This document shows positions 25,166 to 33,100 of a stretch of DNA of 53,862 nucleotides, one piece after another. Below the pieces are notes generated by a model. The model did not search any database. It had not been told where the DNA came from and saw only the letters and a list, made by a program, of their open reading frames with translations. Position numbers and translations under genes: made by a program. This stretch comes from Protofrankia sp. CiT1. Its GTDB lineage: Bacteria; Actinomycetota; Actinomycetes; Frankiales; Frankiaceae. The stretch covers positions 1 to 53,862 of the forward strand of contig NZ_CAKJTL010000041.1 of NCBI RefSeq assembly GCF_917627385.1. Direction: 5' to 3'. The number at the start of each line of letters is the position of its first letter. Position 1 is the stretch's first letter.

Positions 25166-25861
25166 TCAGTGGTCAGTGCGGACCGTGCCGCTGCCAACGC
25201 TGGTGGCGGGCGCGGCGCCGCGCAGGAAGCGGGCCGGGCTGCCGACCCAGACCTCGGCCGCGGGCACATCGGCGAGTACGACCGTGCCCATGCCGACCGT
25301 TGACCACGGGCCGACCGAGAGGTTCTCCCGGACCAGCGCGCCCGCGCCGACGTAGGCGCCCGCACCCACGCGCACCCCGCCGGCCAGCGAGACCGACGCG
25401 CAGATCGTCGCGAAGTCCTCCACGACGTCGTCATGGGTGAGCACCGAGTTCGGCATGATCGCCACGTGGTTACCAATCGTGACAGCGGTGGTCATGGTGA
25501 TGCCACCCAGCAGGATCGATCCGTGACCAACCGTGCAGGACGGTGGTACATGGACCCCAGGATGGACGACGGTGGCGAAGCGCTCCGCGCCGATGCCAGC
25601 CGCGGCCAGCCGGGCGGCGAGCCGCGCTCGTACCGCGCCGGAACCGGGGCAGAGCAGCACCAGCGCGTCCGGCATGCTGGTGATGACCTCGGTGCCACCG
25701 AGCACGGGCAGACCGTCCAGCACACAGCCCCAGCGGGCCGGGTTGTCGTCGGTGAAGCCGAGCAGCCGATGGCTGTCCGCGGCGTGCACGGCCTGCGCCG
25801 TCTCACGGGCGAGCCCGCCCGCACCGACCAACAGCAGCGGCTGACGTGCGCGATCTGTCAC
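25166..25861 (-). CDS. NeuD/PglD-like sugar O/N-acyltransferase
   Basis: A 231-residue protein with an N-terminal nucleotide-sugar-binding subdomain (LLLVGAGGLARETAQAVHA, GFTDDNPARWG). A C-terminal left-handed beta-helix of hexapeptide repeats follows (VGHGSILLGGITMTTAVTIG, NSVLTHDDVVEDFATI, GAYVGAGALVRENLSVG). This is the NeuD/PglD/VioB layout: acetyl-CoA-dependent acylation of amino sugars or sialic-acid-like sugars. The conserved His is in SVLTHDD. It starts with GTG. It lies alone on the minus strand within the glmU-prs-rplY-pth group. It could decorate the surface polysaccharide, but it is ~9 kb from that locus. Confidence 0.85.
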   Translation of the reverse strand: MTDRARQPLLLVGAGGLARETAQAVHAADSHRLLGFTDDNPARWGCVLDGLPVLGGTEVITSMPDALVLLCPGSGAVRARLAARLAAAGIGAERFATVVHPGVHVPPSCTVGHGSILLGGITMTTAVTIGNHVAIMPNSVLTHDDVVEDFATICASVSLAGGVRVGAGAYVGAGALVRENLSVGPWSTVGMGTVVLADVPAAEVWVGSPARFLRGAAPATSVGSGTVRTDH

Positions 25862-26028
25862 GGGACCTGTTATAGCTCGTACCGATGCGAGGCTGACCCA
25901 CCGGAGGGCGGGTCAGCCCTGCCGCGTCCCGTCCGGTACTGTGAAGGACCGCGCTGTTCCGGCAGGCGCTTCCCGCTTGTTTCGCGCCGCGCCGTTGTTC
26001 CCCAGCCTGTAGGAGGATGAGTACCGCC

Positions 26029-26670
26029 ATGTCCGAGGTCCGCATTGCCGCGGAGCCGCGTACCGAGTTCGGCAAGGGCGGGGCTCGTCGTACCCGCAAG
26101 GCCGGCAAGGTCCCGGCCGTTCTGTACGGTCACGGTCAACCGCCCCGCCATATCTCGCTGCAGGCCCACGAGCTCCTGCACGCGTTCAAAACCAGTGCCG
26201 GCACGAATGTGCTGCTCCGGCTGGAGCTGTCCGACGGGACTCAGCTCGCTCTTCCCAAGGACGTCCAGCGGCATCCGATCAGAGGTAGTTTCGAACACGT
26301 CGACCTGGTCATCATCCGTACCGGCGAGCGGGTCACCGTGGAGGTCCCGGTCGTACTGGTCGGTGACGCCCACAGCGACACTCTCGTCGACCAGCAGCTG
26401 ACCACCGTCTCGGTGCGGGCCGACGCGACTGACATCCCCGGGTCGATCGAGGTCGACATTGCCGGCCTCGAACCCGGCGCGAACATCAATGCTGGTCAGC
26501 TCATCCTGCCCGCGGGTTCCATCCTGGACACCGACGCGGGGCAGGTCGTCGTCCAGGGGCTGGCGAAGTTGACGGTCGCCCAGATGGACGCCGAACTCGC
26601 CGGGGCCGAGCAGGCAGCCGGCGGCGTGACAGCCGCCGCGGCGGGCGAGAAGACCGACGCCTCGGCCTGA
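26029..26670 (+). CDS. rplY: 50S ribosomal protein L25 (general stress protein CTC)
   Basis: L25/CTC binds 5S rRNA in the large subunit. The N-terminal L25 domain begins [20 protein letters not shown] with [11 protein letters not shown]. The C-terminal TL5 domain has [33 protein letters not shown] and a terminal Ala/Glu/Lys-rich tail. The start is a choice: AGGAGG (26011-26016) directly abuts ATG 26017 and is 12 nt from ATG 26029; I take 26029, where the conserved sequence begins. pth follows after 19 bp, the usual partner. Confidence 0.95.
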   Translation: MSEVRIAAEPRTEFGKGGARRTRKAGKVPAVLYGHGQPPRHISLQAHELLHAFKTSAGTNVLLRLELSDGTQLALPKDVQRHPIRGSFEHVDLVIIRTGERVTVEVPVVLVGDAHSDTLVDQQLTTVSVRADATDIPGSIEVDIAGLEPGANINAGQLILPAGSILDTDAGQVVVQGLAKLTVAQMDAELAGAEQAAGGVTAAAAGEKTDASA

Positions 26671-26689
26671 TGAGCCCGCTGGTGGTGTC

Positions 26690-27295
26690 ATGACCGGCTT
26701 GGGAGCCGATGGCGCGGTTGCCGGGCCATGGCTGGTCGTCGGACTGGGCAATCCCGGTCCGACGTACGCCGGTAACCGGCACAACATCGGCTTCATGGTC
26801 CTCGATCTGCTTGCCGAGCGGGTCGGGGACCGTTTTCGGACCCATCGGGCACGCGCCGACGTCATGCAGACGCGGCTTGCCGGGGCCCAGGCGGTGCTTG
26901 CCAAGCCACATTCGTTCATGAACGCCTCGGGCGGCCCGGTCGCGGCTCTGCGTGCCTTTTTCAAGGCTGAGGTAGGACGAGTTCTGGTCGTGCACGACGA
27001 GCTGGATATCCCTTTCGGAGCTGTCCGGCTCAAGCTCGGCGGCGGCGACAACGGTCATAATGGTCTACGATCCGTTACGGCTTCGCTGGGCTCGCGTGAC
27101 TACCTGCGAGTTCGGCTCGGTATTGGGCGTCCACCCGGTCGGATGGACCCCGCCGACTTCGTCCTGCGGGACTTTTCCTCGGTCGAGCGCAAGGAACTCG
27201 CCGTCGTGGTGGACACCGCGGCGGACGCGGTCGAACAGGTCGTCGCCGAAGGGCTGGCCGCGGCCCAGAATCGTTTTCACTCACTGACCCGGTAG
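26690..27295 (+). CDS. pth: Peptidyl-tRNA hydrolase
   Basis: Pth cleaves peptidyl-tRNA that falls off stalled ribosomes. The 201 residues fit the bacterial family: [20 protein letters not shown] (with the catalytic His in RHNIGF), [26 protein letters not shown] and [14 protein letters not shown]. The C-terminal [13 protein letters not shown] is also typical. The first ~12 residues are variable. It ends 52 bp from a convergent gene; the gap carries three tandem GCCCGCTG units (27298-27321). Confidence 0.96.
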   Translation: MTGLGADGAVAGPWLVVGLGNPGPTYAGNRHNIGFMVLDLLAERVGDRFRTHRARADVMQTRLAGAQAVLAKPHSFMNASGGPVAALRAFFKAEVGRVLVVHDELDIPFGAVRLKLGGGDNGHNGLRSVTASLGSRDYLRVRLGIGRPPGRMDPADFVLRDFSSVERKELAVVVDTAADAVEQVVAEGLAAAQNRFHSLTR

Positions 27296-27297
27296 CG

Positions 27298-27321
27298 GCC
27301 CGCTGGCCCGCTGGCCCGCTG
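27298..27321. repeat. Tandem 8-bp repeat (GCCCGCTG x3)
   Basis: Three exact head-to-tail copies of GCCCGCTG lie between the stop codons of pth and the convergent propeller gene. The gap has no strong hairpin. Confidence 0.6.
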
Positions 27322-27347
27322 GTGACCCGGTCGACGCGCCGCTCTGG

Positions 27348-28427
27348 TCAGCCCGAGATCCCGGTCTGGACGAAAGCGGGCGACCACGCCTGCGCCACCA
27401 GTACCCGAGGGGTACCAGACCCATCAGCGGCCACTCCCCACACATCATTGATCACGCTGTCCTGGTCCGAGGTTCTCGGCAGGCCGTAGGCAACGGTGTT
27501 CTGGTCGAACCAGGCAGCCTGGTCATCAACGCTACGGGTCTCGGCGAGCGGTGTCTCGCGCATCGTCGCGAGGTCCAGCACGGTCAGCCGCCACTGCACC
27601 AGGCTTCCCTGGGCGCGTTTCTTGAAGGCGATCCGGGTTCCGTCCGGTGACAGGGACGGGCATTCGACGTTGGTCGTCAGGGTGCGCAGCGTCCGCGTCC
27701 TGATGCTGCCGACCACAAGATAGGTCTGGCCACCGGTGGACAGCGTCGCGTACAGGCGGTCATCGTCATGATCGAAGGTCACTCCCCAGAAGTTGGCGTC
27801 GGTGGGGTGGATCTCCTTGCCATCCCTGGTGACGGTGAACGACTCGAGATTGCCGATCTCCCGGCCGGCGGAGACGTCGTAGAGCGTCGTAGCGGTCGAG
27901 AAACCCGCGCTTGCGTAGGAATGGCCCGAGACGAACGTGGTTACCGCGGCCAGCCGGCCGTCCGGGGACAGGCGGGCCCGGCTCGGAATGCCCACGATGT
28001 TGAAGCCGTGCCGCACCTGCATGTCCGCAGAGAACGTGAACGCCTTGTAACTGGTGTAGATCCCCGGGCTCGCCGCCAGGCACAGCCCGACCGTGGCCAC
28101 CATGTCGACACGGTCGCACTGCAGGTTCGTGACGACGCGCGGAGCGGTCAGGTCGTTGAGCTTCGCGACGGACACCTCGCCGTAGCTAGGCCCGCGTTCG
28201 CTGCTGCGGAAGACGACCACCGGGGTGCGCAGCAGCGAGGTCAGGTCGATCGGACGCGGGCTTGCGGCCTGGGCCGCTACCGGGGACGAGCGGTGGGCGA
28301 GGCTGATCCCATAGCCGATGGTGAGCGCGACAGCGCACAGTACAACCACCGCGAACGCTGCGCGCCGGCGCCAGCGGTTCGAGCGCGGCACGGTCGATCT
28401 TGCTGATGATCTGGTGCTGGCGGTCAC
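27348..28427 (-). CDS. Membrane-anchored TolB/WD40-like beta-propeller protein
   Basis: A 359-residue protein with an N-terminal basic tail (RSNRWRRRAA), one transmembrane or signal-anchor helix (FAVVVLCAVALTIGYGISLA) and an extracytoplasmic domain. The PD40-type repeats are recognisable by ARLSPDGRLAAVTTF, CPSLSPDGTRIAFKKR, GVTFDHDDDRLYATL and WGVAADGSGTPRVLV. Such propellers bind ligands or partner proteins; there is no catalytic signature. GTG 28427 overlaps the stop of the MFS gene (GTGA), so the two are coupled and may act together. The reading frame is open much further upstream, but only as an out-of-frame shadow of the MFS gene. Confidence 0.8.
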   Translation of the reverse strand: MTASTRSSARSTVPRSNRWRRRAAFAVVVLCAVALTIGYGISLAHRSSPVAAQAASPRPIDLTSLLRTPVVVFRSSERGPSYGEVSVAKLNDLTAPRVVTNLQCDRVDMVATVGLCLAASPGIYTSYKAFTFSADMQVRHGFNIVGIPSRARLSPDGRLAAVTTFVSGHSYASAGFSTATTLYDVSAGREIGNLESFTVTRDGKEIHPTDANFWGVTFDHDDDRLYATLSTGGQTYLVVGSIRTRTLRTLTTNVECPSLSPDGTRIAFKKRAQGSLVQWRLTVLDLATMRETPLAETRSVDDQAAWFDQNTVAYGLPRTSDQDSVINDVWGVAADGSGTPRVLVAQAWSPAFVQTGISG

Positions 28428-29752
28428 ATCGTCCTCCGCAGAGCTGACCATGCGATGGCAAGGGCGACGGCAAGGAGAACAGCAGCCGCGGTCAACGCGG
28501 TTTCCACACCGGCGACCGTCCACAGCGCGCCGAAGGCGGCCGAGGCCGCCAGCTGACCGAGTGACACGCCGGTCTGCACCAGCGCCAAGCCGGTGGTTCG
28601 AGCTCCGGCGGGCAGCGCGGCGCTGGTGAGTGCTGACAGGACGCCGTCGGTGGCAGCGTAGTACAGGCCCAGGAAACCCAGACAACACAGTAGCGCGGTC
28701 ATCCCCCGCAGCGGCGAAAGCAGCGTCACGTAGACACCCAGCAGAGCTCCGAAGCCACCGAGAAACACCCGGGCCCGCCCGATCCGGTCCGCCAGCCGTC
28801 CGAGCGGAACCGAGGTGAGCAGGTACATACCAGATGTTCCGGCCGCGAGCAGAGGGAACATCGTCGGCGTGATCTCGAGAGTTCGCTGCATGCGCAGGTA
28901 GATGAACGCGTCGCCGATGGTTGCCAGCGCCAGCACGCAGCCGGCCACCAGAATCCGGCGCAGCCGCCGGTCGGTCACGGCGAGCATCATATCTCGCAGT
29001 GACATTTTCATTGTTGGTTGCGCCGGCATATCGGCGGGGGCCGCAGTTCCGGTGGGGGCCGACGGGCCGGGCCGTCCAGCGGGTTCGGGAGCCGGGCTGC
29101 GGTCGACGAAGAACACCAGGACAGCCAGGCCCACCACACCGGCACACGCGCTGACCGCGAAGACGAGGCGGTAACTGCCGGGAACGGTCGACAGGACCGC
29201 GAACGCCGCCACCGGGCCGAGCATCGCGCCGAAGGTGTCCATGGCCCGGTGCACCCCGAACGCGACTCCGAGACCGTTCTCGGTGGCGGCCAGCGAAAGC
29301 AGCGCGTCCCGAGGTGCGGTGCGGATGCCCTTACCTACCCGGTCGGTCACGATCGAACCCGAGACGACCGCCGCCGAGCCCCCGGGTACGAGCAGAGCGA
29401 ACCTGGAGAGCACCGACAGCGCGTAACCCGCCGCGGCCACGTCACGGTGCCGTCCGAAGCGGTCCGAGGCTACGCCTCCCGCCAGCCGGACCAGCGCGGT
29501 CACACCTTGGTACAGGCCGTTGACGACGCCGACCTGGAGCGGGCTGAAGCCGAGGGAGAGGACGAGGTACAGCGGCAGCACCGCGGTGACCATCTCGGTG
29601 GACAGATCGGTGAGCATGCTGGTGAGGCCGAGCATGAGTACGACCGGGGCGACGGCCAGGCCCGCGGGGCGTCGGGCCGGCCGTGACTGATCGGATGCGG
29701 CCTCCGATGGGCGGGGCGGTGGACCGTCACGCAGTGTCGAGTACATGGGCAC
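28424..29752 (-). CDS. Major facilitator superfamily transporter
   Basis: A 442-residue polytopic protein with 12 predicted helices in two halves around a central Pro/Ala-rich loop (residues ~220-250). MFS marks include the loop after helix 2, RLAGGVASDRFGRHRDVAAA, and its counterpart PLGRLADRIGRARVFLGG in the second half. VGKGIRTAPRDALLSL and the family's helix-5-like GVHRAMDTFGAMLGPVAAF suggest relatives annotated as drug or sugar exporters. The substrate is unknown. GTG 29752 and ATG 29746 both follow an AAAGGG stretch. It is divergent from the giant DUF4082 gene and coupled to the propeller gene. Confidence 0.9.
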   Translation of the reverse strand: MPMYSTLRDGPPPRPSEAASDQSRPARRPAGLAVAPVVLMLGLTSMLTDLSTEMVTAVLPLYLVLSLGFSPLQVGVVNGLYQGVTALVRLAGGVASDRFGRHRDVAAAGYALSVLSRFALLVPGGSAAVVSGSIVTDRVGKGIRTAPRDALLSLAATENGLGVAFGVHRAMDTFGAMLGPVAAFAVLSTVPGSYRLVFAVSACAGVVGLAVLVFFVDRSPAPEPAGRPGPSAPTGTAAPADMPAQPTMKMSLRDMMLAVTDRRLRRILVAGCVLALATIGDAFIYLRMQRTLEITPTMFPLLAAGTSGMYLLTSVPLGRLADRIGRARVFLGGFGALLGVYVTLLSPLRGMTALLCCLGFLGLYYAATDGVLSALTSAALPAGARTTGLALVQTGVSLGQLAASAAFGALWTVAGVETALTAAAVLLAVALAIAWSALRRTM

Positions 29753-30175
29753 TTTTCCCTTTGGGCAAGTTAAGAATCAACTGTCAATATTTAATACGAC
29801 TTTTTGCCAAAATTTTTCCTAAATTTAGGGCTCGCTGTTGACCGGCGATCGGGCTGTGTGTCGTTAAGGGGACAATTTTCTGGTCATCAACACAACATGC
29901 GGACTGAGACTGGATATGCGACGCCATATAGGGTAATTTCTGATGGTCGGGCTCCGGTAGGGGGGTAGCCCGACGTCCAGGAGGGGGCTGCTTCGCCGGG
30001 GGGTCGGCGCGGTGCCGCGGTACTGCCGTGGCAGCCGGGCCACAGCTGGGGAAGCTGGGGGGGTCGAGCATGTCATGTCGATATATCACCAATTTTCGGA
30101 CTCCGTCCATCCTGGGGCTTTGCGTGATCAAATGACGTTCTTCCGGGGGCGTCTCCGCAGGTAGGAGTCCTGCAG
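29753..30175. promoter_or_regulatory. Divergent AT-rich regulatory region with hairpins
   Basis: This 423-bp gap separates the MFS and giant DUF4082 genes. 29760-29830 is strongly AT-rich, which suits promoters or Lsr2-type silencing. 29946-29974 forms an 8-bp stem, GTCGGGCT/AGCCCGAC, with a 13-nt loop. At 30157-30173 a GCAGG/CCTGC stem presents the TAGGAGT Shine-Dalgarno of the giant gene in its loop, just before GTG 30176. I could not match the leader to a known riboswitch. Confidence 0.5.
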
Positions 30176-33100
30176 GTGAGAATTTCAAACAGCGGAAAAA
30201 AGCTGTCCTCGTCGCTGGCCGCAAGCAAAACAAGGGCGTATTCGTGTCTCGTCTCGCCGCTCGCTTCACGATGGATTGTCCTGTCGGTAACGGTCGGGAT
30301 TCTGATAGCCCTTTCCGTACCGCTTGCCTCTCGTGCGCGCGCGGCCGACCCATGTGGTCCGCCAGTCGTCAACCCGATCGCCTGTGAGAACACCCGGACC
30401 GGTTCGCCGCAGTCCGAATGGGACCTCGCCGGCACCGGCGACGACACCATCCAGGGATTCAGCACCGATATCAGTGTCAATGCCGGTGGCACGGTGCACT
30501 TTAAGATCAAGACCAGTGCCAGCGCCTATCGGCTCGATATCTATCGGCTCGGCTGGTACGGCGGTGACGGAGCCAGGAAGATGGCCACCGTCAACCACTC
30601 TGGCGTGCAGAACCAGCCTGCCTGCCTCTTCTACACCGCCACCAACCTCACCGATTGCGGCAACTGGGCGGAGTCCGCGGCCTGGGCGGTGCCGAGCAGC
30701 GCGGTCTCCGGCGTCTACGTGGCCAAGCTGGTCCGTACCGACACGGGCGCGGACAACCACATCGTCTTCGTCGTGCGCAACGACGCGAGCCACTCGGACG
30801 TGCTGTACCAGACCTCCGACACCAGTTGGCAGGCGTACAACTCCTTTGGCGGGGCGAGCCTGTACCCGGGGCCGATCGGACGCGCCTACAAGGTCAGTTA
30901 CAACCGTCCGTTCACAACTCGTGGTGACGTTCCGGACGGCCGTGACTTCGTCTTCGCCAACGAGTACCCGATGATTCGTTTTCTTGAGCGCAATGGTTAC
31001 GATGTCTCGTACGCCAGCGGTGTCGACACCGATCGTTACGGCAGCCTGCTGACCAACCACCGGACGTTCCTTTCGGTCGGCCACGACGAGTACTGGTCGG
31101 GCCCGCAGCGGGCGAATGTCGAGGCGGCCCGGGACGCCGGTGTCAACCTGGCCTTCTTCAGCGGCAACGAGGTCTACTGGAAGACCCGCTGGGAGCCGAG
31201 CACCGAGGGGTCCGACACCCCGTACCGGACCATGGTCACCTACAAGGAGACCTACCTCGACGTGGTCGACCCGCAGGACCCGCCGACATGGACCGGCACC
31301 TGGCGTGACCCACGCAAGAGCCCGCCAGCCGACGGCGGCCGTCCGGAGAACTCGCTGACCGGTACCGCTTACATGGTCAACAGTGACGACCTCACCATGA
31401 TGGTCCCGGCCGCGGACGGCAAGATGCGCTTCTGGCGCAACACCGCTGTCGCCAGCCTGGCGCCCGGGACGTCGGCGGCTCTCTCCCAGCACTCGATCGG
31501 GTACGAGTCCGATGAGGATCTCGACAACGGCTTCCGCCCGGCCGGCCTCGTACAGCTGTCGACGACCACCGGCGCTGTCAGCCAGTACCTTCAGGACTAC
31601 GGGACCACGGTCGCGGCCGGTACGACCACGCACCACATGACGCTCTACCGTGCCGCGAGCGGCGCGCTGGTGTTCGGCGCGGGCACCATCCAGTTCACCT
31701 GGGGCCTGGACGCCGTGCACGACGGCACGGCAACGGCGGTTGACGCCAACATGCAGCAGGCGACAGTGAACCTGCTGGCGGACATGGGCGCGCAGCCGGC
31801 AACGCTGATGCCAGGGCTGGTCACGGCCACCGCGTCGACGGACCACACGGCACCGTCGGTGGCCATCACCTCGCCGGCCGCCGCAACAGCCGTCACCAAT
31901 GGCAGCCAACTGACCGTGACCGGTACCGCTGCCGACGCCGGTGGCGGAGCCGTCGGCGGTGTGGAGGTCTCCATCGACGGCGGCGCCACCTGGCATCCGG
32001 CGACCGGGCGTGAGAGCTGGACCTACACCGGGACGGTCCACGGCCTCGGGGCGCTCACTATCAAGGCCCGTGCGTCTGACGACAGTGCCAACATCTCGGC
32101 GCCGGTGACCGTATCGGTCAATGTCAGCTGCCCGTGCATGGTTTTCGGTTCCGCCGTGACCCCGAAGACGCCGGCGGTCACCGACACGACCGCGCTGGAA
32201 CTGGGCGTCCGCTTCACCGCTGACGTCGACGGCTGGGTCACCGGAGTCCGTTTCTACAAGGGCAGCGGAAACACCGGTACGCACACCGGCACGCTGTGGT
32301 CGGCCACCGGCACCCAGCTGGCCACCGCCACCTTCACCGGGGAGAGCGCGTCCGGCTGGCAGCAGGTCACCTTCGCGCAGCCGGTGCAGATAACCAGGAA
32401 CACCGCCTATGTCGCCTCCTACTGGGCGCCGGCCGGGCACTACGCGGCGGACGCGGGCTTCTTCGAGGTGAGCGCGGCTGACGCCGTGCCGCTGCACGCG
32501 GCCAAGGACTCCGGGAGCGCTCCCAACGGGGTTTACCGCGCGGGCGGCACCGGGTTCCCGACCAGCACCTACGGATCCACCAACTACTGGGTGGACCCGG
32601 TGTTCTCCGATGTCGCGCCACCTGACGTCACCCCGCCGGCGGTGACGAGCCAGACACCGCTGCCCTCGTCGTCCAGCGTGTCGACGGCGGTGACCCCGAC
32701 GGCGGTCTTCAACGAGGCCGTGCAGCCGGGGACAATCACCTTCACCGTCGGCGCGGGTGGGCAGAACGTGGCGGGTGGCGTCGGGTACGACGCGGCGACC
32801 AGGACCGCGACATTCACACCGACCGCGGCGCTGGCTACCGGTACGACTTACACGGCGACCGTCAGCGGTGTGCGTGACATCGCGGGCAACCTGCTTGCCG
32901 CTCCGGTGACGTGGACCTTCACCACCACGCAGCAGCCACCGGCGGACGGCCTGTGCCCGTGCGGTATATGGCCCGACTCCGCGACTCCGGCGAATATCAC
33001 CGAAGCTGACACCGGCGCGGTCGAGCTCGGGGTCAAGTTCCGCTCCGACGAGGATGGAAAGATCACCGGTATCCGGTTCTACAAGGGGCCGGCAAATACC

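Noticed and set aside
28428-29147. Upstream extension of the propeller gene frame on the minus strand
   Set aside because: It lies entirely inside the MFS transporter gene in another frame and has out-of-frame composition; GTG 28427 gives a proper membrane-anchored protein with a coupled start.
29753-30175. Known riboswitch (c-di-AMP ydaO or c-di-GMP type) upstream of the giant gene
   Set aside because: Stems are present, but I could not match the conserved core sequences of either class; kept only as an unassigned leader structure.
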